This document shows, piece after piece, positions 45,850 through 60,015 of a DNA stretch of 64,000 nt; positions within the stretch are counted from its first letter, which is position 1; each line of letters opens with the position of its first letter. The DNA is from Ophioderma brevispina. Taxonomy: Eukaryota > Echinodermata > Ophiuroidea > Amphilepidida > Ophiodermatidae. The notes under the pieces are model-generated. The model was given only the letters and a program-made list of their open reading frames with translations. It was not told the origin of the DNA and searched no databases. The stretch covers positions 62,001 through 126,000 of the forward strand of contig JAMKCH010005439.1 of assembly GCA_023653785.1 (NCBI GenBank). The letters run 5' to 3'. The translations under genes and the position numbers were made by a program.

Positions 45850-46765
45850 CAGTTCATTTGTTCAATGCCAGATCCGGAGCAAGAAGTACGGGGTATGGTC
45901 AGCCTTGGTCTTCCCTGTGCACGTGGTCCTTGGGTGGGCTTCCAGACACAAGCGTGAGACTGGTTCGTCTAGCCGTTTAGCACAAGGAGCAGCAAAATTC
46001 AGGCGCCGAAATCTCAACTATCCAGAAAGTTGGGTAAATCCCATATATACATCTGGTAGGTGCTCTCTCCAGTTGAGGTTTGTTACCATCATTAAAGTTG
46101 GCTATAGCATCATCTAGCAGCCTCAAGGTGTCTCAGTCGTCCATCCTTATGCACCATACAGTAGAATATTTAACAACTGCCACGAAAGAAGCCTAACTTT
46201 AGCATGTATGGTAAGTTGGATTTCCAGAGCGTACGCATTTGTTACAGCTTCCATGCAAGGGCTTTTCGGACATGGAAAATCCTTTTCTGAATCATCACCA
46301 AAACCAAGGAGGGAAGTCTGAAACCCCTTTTTGGTCTAGGTGGCTCCCTCTTTGTGGACAGAGTGACATCAGGCCTTGTATTATATGCCATGCATTGAGT
46401 TTTAGAAGCATTCTCAAAGACGACTGTTGAAGCAGCATTTTCAAACTCTGGCCAGTAATTCTTGAGCTTGTTGTAGTGTGTCAGATAGCAAGGCAATGTC
46501 GTCTGCAAAGTCTAGGTCAGTAATGGAATTCTGCAGGGTGCATTCGACTTCGTGTGGTGTTACTGTAAGACAGCTGTCCTTGTATCGCTCTGATTGTCAT
46601 TCTCATCACATAGTTCTGCACAGTGATGAATAGATATGGTGCTAAAGTATCGACTTGGAGCACTCCTGCTAAAATCTCAAAGGCCTCTCGGTTTCACCAT
46701 CTGGTGATAGAACAACGCTTTATCACCATATAAAGCAACTGCCTAGTAAAGATCAACAATCCCGT
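45850..46765 (-). mobile_element. RTE-like LINE RT remnant (palm to thumb)
   Basis: Minus-strand reading in shifting frames: SPDGETEAFEILAGVLQVDT then LAPYLF (46690-46620), DLDFADDIALLSDT at 46479-46518 (the catalytic FADD box intact), and NASKTQCMAYN. RKALAWK and NKMRTLWKSNLP come next (46270-46210), then ATVVNILLYG, and finally RRLNFA and RLDEPVSR (near 46000-45940). The order and motifs match the RT palm and thumb of RTE-like non-LTR elements. At least four frameshifts are needed. The endonuclease and the RT N-terminal half are absent. Confidence 0.82.
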
Positions 46766-49745
46766 GTACTAAGAGGACCAAGCCTAAGACAACCTTCTAA
46801 ACTTTAAGCTGTTTTTTTTATAACAAAAACTAATTTTCTGGACATTTCTAAAAGATATGGCATGCTATGCTGTGATATTATAAGCTATAAACTAGTTTTT
46901 AACTATAATTTGCAATATATCTATTCCAATTCCAACTATCCTTAGGTTATTTCAGAATGGCAACGTTCCATTAACGTAGCAATAAGCTAAATTAACAACA
47001 AAAGTTGAGATGTTACCATTTGAATTCCAAATCAATGACACAGATTCTAACATGTTAAAGGACCTAGCCTATAAGAATTAAACGTCCATGTAATAAATCT
47101 TGCAAATGAATAAAGTGTTCCTTGCTGAAAAATAGCGCATTTTACAAAATCAAAACGAAACATAAGCTTCAAACTTCCATTGTTACCTTTGTCTATCCCG
47201 GCTTGGATATTTTAAAATCAACCTATAGTGACCTATACTAGCTGGAATCCACAAGTTGGAACTATCTTAATGGAACAAATATAATTTCCATAACTTAACA
47301 AACTCTGACCACCGAGTTCTCACATCACGGGGTATCTGTGTCATTATAAGAAAAGTGACTACATTATTTAAGGGTGACTCATTCTGGAATGGCGGAATAT
47401 AACATTCCAGAAACACTACTAGGTTCACTACTGCGGTATGCCTATATGGTCCATAACCTGGAAAAATAATCTCTCTCTTTCGGTGAATACAATCCTAAGT
47501 GGGTCCTGAAATGATATGATATTCTACGGCCTTGGTATTGAGCGAGTTAACTTCCTAAGTCATATTCTTGACATCCGACTCTGAATTCATACTTGAGTGG
47601 TCTAAACAAAAACCAAAATGAACTTTTTCTGGACTTAAAAAGCAAACAAAATTACATATAGAATGGATTGTATATGTTTCAGCGGACTTGCTCAACCCAA
47701 ATTCCTGTTTTCGATTATAGATGCAAAATTTAAAGATGGGTGACCCAATGGATAACCTCGTCCCCCACATTACTTCTCAAAATTGAGTTGGTATCAGAAG
47801 AAATTCATATTTTTGTCATTACCCCGTTGAAATTTTAAGCCCAGGAAAGTTTCATTTGAATGGAACAAAAACACGTCTCCAAGTTGGATCGACCCTCATA
47901 ATTATATACAACACAGTCTCCTATTGGCAGTTTTTCGAGTACAAATTTACGCTGTTACTATCCAACGGCTTGACCGATTTAAACCCAAAATTTGAAATAA
48001 GACTGTTTTTAATGAACAATCGGGCCATCCCCACTTTATTAATAATGCAACATTCCAAAGTTTAGCAAAGGTTCATAATGAATCAAAAGTGCTATTGCTT
48101 GCAAGAGATTCATACAATTCAGAAAGGTTTATGAGGATATTTTACAAAATCTAACATAAATACCTTTTGTGTTATACCACAAATTACTACTCACAAAGCA
48201 GTGATGTAACGACATGCCAAACCTGTGTGAAATTGTTCATTGTGCCACATGTTTGGTAACTAGACAAACACTCAAACCCTTATTAGATTGTCTCATCCGA
48301 CCAAAGTTTAACAATTATCAACCAAAAATGTATCTTTGGGCTGGTATGAAAAAAAAGCTACGGCTACTTCCCGATATCAGAACTATACGACCCGTGTCTT
48401 ATAATTTGATGGATTTGTTAGCTCTCATGAAAACACAATTAAAGGGAAACATCACCATTTTTCCCCTTCAACACAATTACCAAATTTATACCTGTTCCAT
48501 TTTGTAAAGGCTCGTTACCATTTCAAAAAGAGTTCATCATCTAAGTTTAATTTTACGCTTAATCTGTGATGCAGAATATTGATATTGTTTCTAAATGAAT
48601 TCTGAAGCATTAAAGTGCGTAGAATCTACTTTACTTCATTTGACCAAAGCATGGATATTTTGATCACCAACCCTTCAGAGGTACAATGCATATTGGGTAA
48701 AACTCAAATACTAGTTATTAGTGCCATTTTTGAATCAGGACGCCATCTTGAAATTCAGTATCTGCTATCTGTTAACTGCAAGTGTAGATAGTGCATTTTC
48801 CTCAGTAAGGCTCCAATATGGGCTTTCAGTTTTGATGCATTTTGAAACCATTTTGAAATCTAAGATGACATCCATATTTATTATTAACCTAAATCAACCG
48901 CTATATACATAATGCATCATTTAAATGTTAACTGGACCTGATTTGGAAAAAAAATAATTGTTGGAGTTATGATGGCATCTAAGCTCTTGAAAATAACATT
49001 CATATTGGGTAAAAAAACTATAGAGGGAGCTGTTGTGTACCAATAGGGCGGCTACATTGTGCACTTTATCAGAAATTGTTCTGGACTCATATGTATAACA
49101 TAATAATTTTCATATGCTTTTAGAAAAGTGCACAATACTGTCTATTTTTGTGCTTAGGGACTGGCTAGTAAGAAGTATAATCGCTTCACGGTCAAATTCA
49201 AACTGGATTCGATTTCGCATCGTTATCGACATCAAATTTTCTGCGAATCTCCCTCAGTGCTCTTATTAAAAAGAACTGTCTGAATGCATTTTTTTTAAAT
49301 TATTTTGATGTACTTTTATTTATTTAAAAAAAATAAATCAACGATCCTAAATGTTTAACAGCATAGATAAATATTTCTTATATGCAGGCCAACTAATGCC
49401 ATTCTTCAATATCAAATAGCAAAAAAGGAATACCAGTATCTTCATGCTCGGCAAATTGTTAAGCACAATATGGAAATACGAAACGTCATGGCCATTTTGG
49501 GTCGTAATTTCAAAACACATGGGCATCTCTTTCGTGTAGCTGAGTTCCGTCACTACTTGAAGATTTCACGAAACTGGAACTCAAAGTGTGACATTTGATG
49601 GAATTTTTGGATTTGTGTCAAAGAGTGATAGCTAGTGATCCGATTCGATTACACTATTATTCATAACTTTCATTCTGTGGTTGAAAGAAATTTGGAGAGC
49701 TTCAAAATAATTAGACATTGTTTTGTCTGGAAAATTTGACAAATT
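46766..49745. other. Unassigned AT-rich sequence
   Basis: About 3 kb without a recognised gene, SINE or TIR element. Several phrases such as AATGCATATTGGGTAAAACT (48686) and ATTCATATTGGGTAAAAAA (48998) recur about 310 bp apart, suggesting an eroded tandem repeat at 48600-49100. Confidence 0.45.
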
Positions 49746-50485
49746 CATGTCACGATGTAACGGGACACCATGGGAACACCACACCTATTAGAGTTCTTCT
49801 TTTCAAAAATATAACACTTGTGATATAATTCAAGCTTTAATTTAAGTCATGCACACAATAAAAATATTGCATAACATTCATAGAGGAAGAGTGTACCAAA
49901 AATGGTGTAAATAGGAAGAAATGTGTCACGATGTAACAAATGTTACACCTGGGGACACCATATTGCATCTTGACAGCAGCTGAATACCTTATACTATAAA
50001 CATTTGATACTATAAACATTTGAAGCAAACTTATTTTGACTCAAATGTTCTGTTATGAACGTCAAATTAAGCTACCATTTATACATATGTAAAATTAAGT
50101 AGCAAAGAGAATAACAATGTAACAGGGGACATCGAGGTCCAACTTCATGAAATGACCCTAATGCCATACTGATTTTCTTTTATCTTTTAAGCTGGTGATA
50201 ATAATAATAATGATAACAACAACAACAACAATAATAATAATAACTCTAACAGTGGAATAGGGGAAAATTGTAAATATTCATTAGGTTATAATGAGTTATG
50301 TTCTTATTTAAATTAATTAATATTCACATCCTTTGTTATTCTAGGGATTATCCTTCATTCGCATAAATTAATATTCATATCCTTTGTTATCCAAAACGGA
50401 ATAAACCATAATACAAAGAGATCGTTAGGGGGAAATGAAATTTCGCCCTAAGAGTGTTCTGAGTGAACAACAAAAGCCAATTTCG
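49746..50485. repeat. Short diverged repeats, ATA/ACA microsatellite and a mini inverted repeat
   Basis: GTCACGATGTAAC recurs at 49749 and 49925 with GGACACCAT after each, and GTAACAGGGGACATCG near 50120. A microsatellite of AAT and AAC units lies at 50197-50245. TAATATTCACATCCTTTGTT (50318) recurs as TAATATTCATATCCTTTGTT (50370). CGTTAGGGGGAAAT at 50423 is mirrored by ATTTCGCCCTAACG at about 50480. Confidence 0.65.
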
Positions 50486-51364
50486 CCCTAACGTGGGGGA
50501 TAGCATAATAATATTAATCATATAATAATATATAATGTAAACGTACGACGTAATGCGGACGATTTCACAAGAACTGGTAAACACTTAAAATGTACACGGG
50601 AGTCCATGAGACCAGATTTCGCTTATACAATGTTTTGTGTTGCAAAGACGAGTTATAAACTGAAAATATTGAAGGAGATTCTAAAAATATCAGATCTACC
50701 ACCGTCATTTAGAACATTAATTTATCCGCAATGATAATATTAATAATGGCATACTTTACAAAATGGCATACGTAACAAATAAATAAATCTAAAATTATCA
50801 ACTCTGAATAACAGGAAACGGGTGCGTTTTGAACAATGTTTGAAGCCACGGGTTAGCTGCGCCTCTCTAATACCAACGGAAACTGGGATTTCCTTTCTCA
50901 AACTTTCAAAAGCAAATAATATAAAAAGATTTTCTTTAAAGGTACTGTAACATATAATCTTTAGGTCATAAGGAATAAATTGCAGTTATAGTTTATAAGA
51001 ACACTTTTACAGTTTAACCTTTTCTAAATGAATCGACCTTTAATTATTTTGACCCAAATATCAATAACATGCCTTTTCATTCCTTGAAATCAGAGGCAAT
51101 TTTCATGCTAATTGAAAAAAAAAGGTTTAGAATTTGGACAAGTATTCGTCGCCTTACTCGACTATCTGAACTAATTTAAAAATGTGTCAATAACTGATAT
51201 CATTCATCAGCCTTTTAAATTCTTCATCTTTTCTAACTTTGTGTTTTAACAAAATATGGTATATACTTAAGACCGAATTGCGCAAGCAGCGATAATGCTA
51301 GAGAAAACTATAATGAAATTCCATATAACTACTTTAATGTAGAAAACACCAAATAGTAAAACAA
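50486..51364. other. Unassigned sequence
   Basis: No feature recognised. Confidence 0.45.
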
Positions 51365-51610
51365 ATGAAGTATTTGAGGAAATTTGTCCCGCAAATAGAC
51401 ATACAGCGATGGTGTCTCGAAGTCTACACTAAACAGCTGATTGTGGTTTCCACCTGTACAGAATAAACAACGGTCAATAATGTTTGTGTTTGAGGTCGAA
51501 CTGTACATGGTGCAAAGGCTTTTTGATCTCAAGTTGGAATTTTTACATGCACGTATTATTACACAGAGTACTGCCTTGTCTTAATACACGGATTTCATAC
51601 CAACCACTTG
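51365..51610. repeat. Dispersed repeat family A, copy at 51.4 kb
   Basis: TACAGCGATGGTGTCTCGAA, ACTAAACAGCTGATT, GGTCAATAATGTTTGTG and TACTGCCTTGTCTTAATACA align to 2977-3200. Confidence 0.8.
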
Positions 51611-54039
51611 TAATTTATGTTAGCACATTTATGCCAGCGACAACAATACCAAAATATGATTTTTTTTATGATTTTATTCGATGTTTGAGATCAGCAAATC
51701 GCTGCTTATCCCTTTCAGAACACTATTGTTATGATGCCTCATGGACATCAAAGGCCAGAAATACCTTTTTACCACAGACAAATGAGCCTTGTGCACAAGT
51801 GATCTGAATTTAATATAATAACACTGTTTTAATGATTTTAATCAGATTGGATCAAGAATTGTGTATGTCCAAAACACAATTATCTATACAATTCAAAGTT
51901 ACACCTAACAATTCTAATCTTACACAGAGTTCTTCCAGTTCATTTATGTCTCTAACTAAAAGTAGCGTGGCAGTTCAACGATGATATGTCCTCACAGCGA
52001 AGACTCCAAAATGACTGTATGCAAATTCACACTTAGAAGTCCTCAGGTAATATTCCATGAGAATCTTCTCAGTCCTGACGATAACTTTTGTCCAACAGTT
52101 CAAGACAACGGGGTTTCTCTCGACGACACTAATATTCTGCAATACAATCCAGGTATTCTACCACCATCAGTCTGCCGCTAATGTTCTCATTTAGGACCAC
52201 AAACTGGAATCCTTTTTTGATTCCAAAAACTAAAGCTCTTTTGGCTTAAAAGATGACAGCAGACAGTTCAGCTATCAAGCTCCGGTGGCATCCAAAATAT
52301 TATAAATCCTGGCACTATGTAAAGCACAAATCTACCATTGCTGTAGATGAAAACTAGCTATAACTATACTGTATAGGTTCCTGGTTACCACTGATGGCCC
52401 TGAGTCCTTCCAGTGAGAAGTATTAAACTTCTCACAGCTAGATTCCCCTTTATTCATCATCACTTTATTCATACAAACATACAAACAAAGGATACAAATA
52501 TACACTTAAAAAGTCTAGACTGCGCCCCAGAAGGTGAAAGCACGCAAGACTTCTGGACGAAATACAACATAGACTAAGACGAACAAATAAAAACAGATAA
52601 TTAGACTTATTATTGCACAATCGCTTGCACGATGTAATAATAATCATTACATCATCATACATAAACATAACCTTGTACTGCCAAATCAGATTTCACATAA
52701 ATTACATCATCTACATTGCATCAACTCACATTTATAACATCATGGGGGAATTACCTAATTTTGCAACCAGTTTTTATCTCAAAGCATAAACAAGTTGACT
52801 CAGTTTCTAAATTTACATCTTGGGGAATTTCCATTACTTCTCTTGTGCAATCTATCTAGTTGTAAACAACAGGTGTTGATCGCAATATAGAACCTAGGGA
52901 ATTCCCTATTCTCTTTTAAACTAAACAAAGTACTTTTCCCATGAGAAACCTTTCTCAAATAAAATTGAGAATCAATAATATTTTCCACTTACAAAATGGA
53001 GGCTAATATAAAACACTTGCTGTGATGAATGCAATTAGTGAATTTCAGCACTTAATGCGCCGTTCGCAACCTGAAACATATGCAATACTTGAAGAATGGC
53101 ATACAATACATGTATCTGCATAGGATGCCTTCCAATATTGGTGATTAGCAGGTCCTAATCGAAAGACGTTCATATTCCGGTTGAATAACATATCAGTAGT
53201 TCTTTAATTCTTTAATATAATTAACAATAAAATTTGACATAGTATTTTTAGGTTCTAGCTGTCACTACTATGATGAATAAAAAATAAAGTACTTTAACAG
53301 AAAATCTCCTGAATAAAATCCACTCATTCGTTAAATTTAGCACCAACTCTACGCTTGTCGTTCAATTTACTTGTCTTCAAACATCCAAACGTATCTTCAA
53401 CAGTTTATCCACGAGTTAACGAGTTTAGAAGCATCTATCGATATTTTTGCAGTTGGTATCTTTTGAAGGTACACGAGATATCAAATATCAGGTTATCCCT
53501 AAAATATGAACGACTGATTTTGTACTGATGTAATTTGAAAATGCGCCACATTCAAAACACCCTAATCTGAAAGGATTTCAGCCAAAATTATTTTTGGTAC
53601 AAAAAGATTTCGTATTGGAATATATACGAAGTTCAGTCTCTACCATTCTTTTAAAAGACACCTTTATAGCATATACAAGGTACGGGAAATCTTTTGAGGG
53701 TCTAATCTGTGATCAGTACAATAAAATGGATGCCTCTCGCACACTTTTAATATGCCATGAAACGCGAGCAGTTTCGGCTATTCAATAGATGCTCCGTAGT
53801 CAACTGTTTCAATCGTAGTGTGCCTTGTCGTAAAGTTTTTGGATTTGTCGGCTATTTTGCCTACATTTGATTTTGTGTCTTTTTTGGGTAGTAATAATGA
53901 CATCCAGAAATCGATTGGTTGTCCCATTTTTTTCAATCAACCCGTTTGGCAGCCATCTTGGATTCAAAATGGCCCACTTTTTCAATATATTTCCCCATAT
54001 CTCCGTTTGTGAGGACTTAGAAAAGGTAAAAAATTGGTG
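51611..54039. other. Unassigned sequence
   Basis: About 2.4 kb without a recognised gene or complete repeat. Short frames are unsupported. Confidence 0.45.
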
Positions 54040-54440
54040 TCTAGACCCATGTTGTGATAATAAGGTGCTATAGAAACCCGTCAATTTAAGGTGCAATAAT
54101 TTCGTTGGCGGCCATCTTTAATCTAAATGGCCGCCACTGCAATATACTTCTGAATAACATACAGTGAGGAATAAATGGTGGCAATACCCATGTTGTGATA
54201 CTAAGGTTTCTAATACGAAACCGGTTTTTTTAGTTGCAACTAGTATTGTTTGGTGACATCTTGAATTCCAAAAATGGCCGGTAATATTGAAAAGAAAACT
54301 TTGTTCCTGTATCTTGACTTTTGGAATGACATGCTGGACTAAATATGGTGGCAATACCCCATGTTTGTGATACTGACGTTGCTACATAAACCATTCGTTT
54401 GGTGGCGATCTTGAAAAATCAATATGGCCTGACATGTTTA
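54040..54440. repeat. Diverged tandem/dispersed repeat family C
   Basis: CCCATGTTGTGATAATAAGG (54048), CCCATGTTGTGATACTAAGG (54187) and CCATGTTTGTGATACTGACG (54358) mark units of about 140-170 bp, each with an AAAATGGCCG segment. Related pieces occur at 55195-55350, and inverted at about 57290 and 63095. Confidence 0.7.
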
Positions 54441-54559
54441 GACCAATCGTCTACCAAGCCTTGTTGCATGGTTACCCGGGGGGCGTTGTTACCATTCCCT
54501 CAGGAATTTGCTATGCTTATAATTTGATACGGTGGAGAGCTATGGTCACCTCTTTCTAT

Positions 54560-54860
54560 TTGATCCAAAATAGTACTAACATACATAGTATATGTAATCA
54601 AAATGACTCATAAAGTCCACGAGTTGCCAAAGTTGGCGTTTGCTACAGAAAAAATAGGCGAAAATCCAATTTTGCGCGAAAAAAAAGTAGGAATATCGAT
54701 TTTAATGCGGTTTCAGCTTTTGCCAATTTATAGTTTACCAGAAACATCAAGTTTAGAGCTATAATTTGCAGCAATGTCTCAAAAATGTACCCTAATTTTT
54801 ATTGGGTGGCAACCACCCCTTCCCTTTATTTTGAGGCATACCCTAACCCTGGTTAAGGTG
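54560..54860. repeat. Dispersed repeat family D, second copy
   Basis: AAATCCAATTTTGCGCG and AATGCGGTTTCAGC match 26610-26680. GGTGGCAACCACCCC follows at 54806. Confidence 0.55.
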
Positions 54861-57459
54861 CTAAGTCACTACAATTTCGCTAAAATGACTGGAAATGATA
54901 AAATGAAATCTGGAAGGCTTTTTACAGAAGGCTATTGTCCTTTACCAAGTTCAACTTAAGGGGTTTATTAACCCCAAGGCGTGGTAATATACTTCGGCTG
55001 TATTCTTGAGTTGGAGACTAACTTAGAGGCCAAAAATATTGATTTGAATGTTCCAATTTTGTTCGAATCAGCTTGTTTGCATGCCAAAATGTCAAAATGC
55101 CGCTATTTTCAATACATATTTCTACCAATATTTGGCTTCCCCTACACGTAGGACAAAAGAAGTAATACCAACGTATGTTGATACTGAGGTTTCAATTATG
55201 CGACAGGGTTCTAGCTTATTTGTTAGACAACCATATTGAATTTCAAAATGGTAGCCCATTTATTAGTATATTGCGCTTGTATAATTGCTTGGGAGCTACA
55301 TATAAAGCAAAAAGGATGGGCATTACCATGTTTGTAATACCAAGGTAAGGTTTTCAACATTGCCACTTGAATTTGTAAAGCCCATAAAGGTAAAGGGGAC
55401 AGACCGGTGGTTGAAAGTCTATGGTAGTGCACTTAGATAGAACTGGAGACGAAACTTCAAAGTGAGTACTAAAAATAGTATTTTTAAAAGATATTAAAGT
55501 CCTTAACAAGCGACAAATCCACCAAAGTGCCCAGGGCATCACGGGGAGTGCCTTAGGTGATACAATACAACCAGTAAATCCAGAACGACAATTGATTTTA
55601 GATGCAGGGGGAAACCGACGTTCTCAGAGAAAAACTGCGCGGGCGGGTATGAGTGGCAACTCAAGTCAGACGATATGGCTCCGCAGGGAAGCGAAACCGC
55701 CGGCTAAATTGGTGAAAGCGAGTCGATGAGCCACTTCACCAACCCATCCGCCCACTTCAGCAATTTTATTGCTAAAAATTTATAGACCAGGGTGTTTAGT
55801 GGAAAAATTAACTGGGTGCATTGGCACCCTGCAATTGGGGTTACCGAGGGTCAAAAGTAACATAAGGGTGGATTGATTTCTAAAAGCTTCAATGAAATAT
55901 CACAAATTCTTCTCAAAAAAGAGTAAAACGGTCAATGCCTAATTAAACAAGACAAATAAGTCAATTAACAAGACAAATAGTCAGAGGATACAGATCTTTT
56001 GTTACAGGGGTCATATTTTAAATTGCTTCCCAATTTAATAATGCTCACCTCAATTTTTATTTGATAAGAGATTCAAAAAAGGAGAATTTGCCATCCTACA
56101 AACTACAATTTAATAATGATGAACGTACGGTTTAAAGCCCCTTAGACAATGGGTGTTAAGTTTCAGCCATTTATAATCCCCAAGACGACATCTAGATCTA
56201 GCAAATTATACCTGTTCAGAATCCTTGAGTCAAGATAAATAATGCGGACTACTTTCAGAGTTCAGTTACGTAGAGGCATTTTGGAATTTGATTCCTGACA
56301 AAATATATATCATTTGATCTACACATCTGTTATTAGAAATGGTGCAGACACGCCCCCATTGACTCTTGTACTCCTTTGGACTACGGAATTTACGGAATAT
56401 CACAAGATCTTTCGTAACTTTAGTGCTAACTGGAAGATTTAATTCCCTAATGTAAACTCAATAACTCAAATGCCCAAGGGTGTCAAGGTGGCACCCAGTG
56501 GATTCTAAAACTTAGGCACCCTGGTTTGTCACTTTCAGCAATAAAATTGCATTCTAGTAAACAACTGTCACGCTCATACTGTGTCCTTCATGTGAAGGAT
56601 GCCTCCCGACTAATTGTTAGGATCAAAAATCAGCAAACCTAACAATTTATCAATTTATCGAATGAGTTCGCAAAGATGTGGGAAATGTGTTGTGAAAAAT
56701 ATTGGTAAAAGAGGAAAAGTACAAGAAAAAATACAAAAGAGACAACTTTATTGAGTCAACCAATGATATGTAACAAAGAAGAGAAAAAGTAAAACTATCC
56801 CTAAAATTAGTGTGCAGACAAAATAGAAGCACTCAAATGAAAAATATTGGCGAAGAAACGATCCCAGATTAATAGGAGCCAGTCGATGTATTTACATGGA
56901 GAATGGTTGTGGACCTCAAGCGCATTTTTAGGGGTAGATGTGACTTAGTAGAGGGTTAATACCAAATTAATAGCAGAAAAATGAAATCTAAGAAGATCAA
57001 TCCTGAAATGGACCTTTGTTAGAGGTGTTGGAGTAGTTCTAGGCTTCTAAGCTAGCCAGATGTTAAGATTAGGAAAACTCTTACTACTATCACGATTGAT
57101 GAGAGAATATCCACTGTCCATCACCTGACGAGACAATGTTGATTAAAAGGTAACAGCCATTTTTGGTCAGTAAAATCTCAAAGTTGAGTAAACCTTACAC
57201 ATTGTAGTTTTTACTCAACGGAAAGGATAATTGTTCCCTTTTTTGATCAGTGCAGTCAAACGCTAGTATCAACTTAGTGGAGGGAAATTTTGGAATCCCC
57301 AGTATCACAAACATGGGTATTAACACCATTTTAAGCCCAGTATGTTATTCACAAGTCAAGATACCGGCCAAAGTGAATTTACACATGTCGGCCATATTGA
57401 ATTCAAGATAGCAGCCAACGAAATCAGTTTCAACTCTAATTATGGTTTATATAATGTAG
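54861..57459. other. Unassigned sequence with family C fragments
   Basis: Family C pieces lie at 55195-55350 and about 57295-57330. The 55350-57290 part is otherwise featureless to inspection. Confidence 0.45.
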
Positions 57460-57790
57460 TAGATAACCATAAACATTGTGCACTTCTGGACAAAAGCATG
57501 AAACTTAGCACAGACATTCATTGGGGTGTACAAAGCAAACTTAGAAGGGGTGCCCAAAAATCGGACCTCATTAATGACGTCATATGCCCCGCCCCTTTTT
57601 TGCATATTGCTAAATTATGTCAAAATGGAAATTCCTCAGAAACCTATCATGTGAGGTGTCAAATTAAAGCCTGGAACATAAATATTGTCGTAAAGATACT
57701 TTTAGTAGGGTATCTTAGCATTTGGGGTCATTATAGGTCATTGGATGTCATATTAAATTTCACCAAATTTGGTATCAGATTCCACTACAT
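57460..57790 (-). repeat. Dispersed repeat family B, diverged third copy
   Basis: On the minus strand it shows AAAAAGGGGCGGGGCATATG, ACGTCATTAATG, GGGCACCCCTTCTAAG, TGCTAAGTTTCATGC and TTTTGTCCAGAAGTGCAC, in the same order as 35810-35940. The plus-strand frame 57342-57806 lies across this repeat and is not considered a gene. Confidence 0.65.
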
Positions 57791-59284
57791 GGCGTGCATA
57801 CAATAAAGGGCAGTTCCGTAATTATATCAAACACATTTTGACATTGTAAAAAATAAAAATCATCCAAATAACTTGACTTTTGTTTCATATCAAAGGTAAA
57901 TACTATGCAGTTTCATGAACAAATAGGCATTTTCACAAATAATTAGATTTTGTTGGATATTACAAAAAGTAACATGCTGCTGTCGTACATTCCCAAAATG
58001 GCACTATCGAGCACCTCGTACTACTTTTTGATGTTATTTAAAACAGAGATTGCAAATTTGAAAGTTGGTAATAACTTCTTTGATTTAAAACGTTTGTCTT
58101 TTTAAGAATCTGTGTTCATTATTAAGAAATGATGGCATTTCGTCATTGAGAATGTACAAATTGAAACATTTCTGCAACGTACGTCCACAGCGGTTATTAT
58201 TGGGCAATTTAACCCTAAAAGATGACAGGTGTGATTTTTATTTTTATTGTTTTGTTTTCTTCACCTTAATCGCACTGATGTGTACGGATCTCTTTAGGAA
58301 ACTAATCAAGTTTTGCAAAAGGGACTGTTACTAAAACATGAGTAACTCAAAAAGTACACTTTTGTGTGTACGTCCGCAAGGAGGGGGTGTGTTTTTATGA
58401 TTTGTCATGCAAACCAAAATTCAAAAACCTGAATAATTAGAAGTTCTGGGTCCCCAGTCACTGGATACCTTTTCCATGACAAAGCACACGAAGTCCGGAG
58501 CAAAAAATCCTGTGGCGAGTGGCGAACAACCTGCAGTTCACTAAGCAATAGAGGTAATTTCCTGCAGCCATACTTCAGCAATTCTCTATTTAATACCTTT
58601 CGATATTTCAGGTAGCAAGGTCTACAATAGCTTTCAGGAGTTGTCAACATCCTGAGCAGTAGCTAGCAGTCCAACCAGAGCCTATAGCTGCTCTAAGAGC
58701 TGGAGCATTTTGATGGACATGCGAGAGAACTTTATCATAGCCTTTTTTGATAACCCAGAATGTCTCAAAATCTCCTCTGATATTTTCAGGAAACAAGTTT
58801 ATGCATAGAATTGAAATGCATGCGGTTCCTGGCAAAGAACCAGGGTGCTAGTGCTTCCCAACACGAAAGTCTTGGTGATAGCAAGTGCACATCAATATCA
58901 CATCAAGCACTATATGAAATCAAGAGATGATATCACAGTATATTGGAAGGTTGGGCTCTTTGTCATAATCTTTAATCTTGTTCAAGATGTCCCATTATGC
59001 ACTGAAAGTCTGTAACATTATTACATTCCTCAAAAGCCCAATACTCTTGTCTTTTCAATTGTATTTCAGAATGACAATGAAGGCTGTAGCACTACACCCC
59101 GGTCAGTGGTGTAAGAATTTAGACCGCCTTGACCAAGGTTACATCGTCTACAGATTCCAAATCTAGAAAAAGTATCCACCAAAGGTATTTGTGAGCTGCA
59201 AAACATTCCGTTCAAGCTTTGCCCAAGTATAAAGTACTGAGACTTGATGGTTGCGCCAGGTCCTTGTCATGTGTCAGCTTTCAG
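57791..59284. other. Unassigned sequence
   Basis: The minus strand between 58405 and 58835 has two overlapping open stretches of about 60-80 codons. The composition looks plausible, but no recognisable family or start context is present. Confidence 0.4.
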
Positions 59285-60015
59285 AATTGAAATAGAAGTT
59301 TCAAACACGGCGATACCGGCTTCTTACAAGACTTGTTGTCCAACAAGATCCATCATGAATGTTGCCAATCATGTTCCACAGCACAGAGCCATTTAGACCC
59401 CAAAAAAGTAACGCAGCATGTGTAAATACCCACTTAAGTTACAAACCATTGGTCTCTTCACAAAAACATAAAATGATATCAATAGTCTGTTTTGTTCTGC
59501 AAATGTTGACACCTTTCTTGCTTCATTGTGATCAATATCGCCAACACAATATCCATTTTACGAAAATGTGTCACATTTTCAAAGTTGCAACTAAAGACAT
59601 TATTACAAGGTTACAATACACAACCATGCATTAAGTGACACACACTCCACGGGAAGAATGCGGTCTTTCACTGAATGGCAATCATTATGGCTATACCTTT
59701 TATTGCAACTTTTAAAAGGGAGAGATTTTCTTATAATGGGTATTGTTTTGGCAATATTGGTCGCAATGGGGCAAGAAGGGTATCAAAATTTACGGAAGAA
59801 AACGAACTATTGATATAATTTTATGTTTTCGTGCAAAGACCAATGGTTTGTAACCTATGGGGGTAATTTAGACATGCTGCGTTACTTTTTTTGGGGTCTA
59901 AATGGCTCTGTGCTGGTGCTGTGGAACATGATTGGCAACATTCATGATGGATCTTGTTGGACAACAAGTCTTGTAAGAAGCCGGTATCGCCGTGTTTGAA
60001 ACTTCTAATTCTAAT
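59285..60015. repeat. Large inverted repeat, ~315-bp arms and ~95-bp loop
   Basis: The left arm 59285-59600 is mirrored by 59695-60015. The outer ~135 bp of the arms (AGAAGTTTCAAACACGGCGA through GTAACGCAGCATGT) are almost identical, differing by one 6-bp indel near CAGCAC and one A. The inner ~170 bp are clearly more diverged. No gene was recognised in either arm. Confidence 0.9.

Noticed and set aside
57342..57806. 154-codon plus-strand frame
   Set aside because: Lies antisense across a copy of dispersed repeat B. Other copies do not keep the frame open.
58405..58835. Minus-strand open stretches as a host exon
   Set aside because: Short, overlapping in different frames, without recognised domain or supported splice sites.
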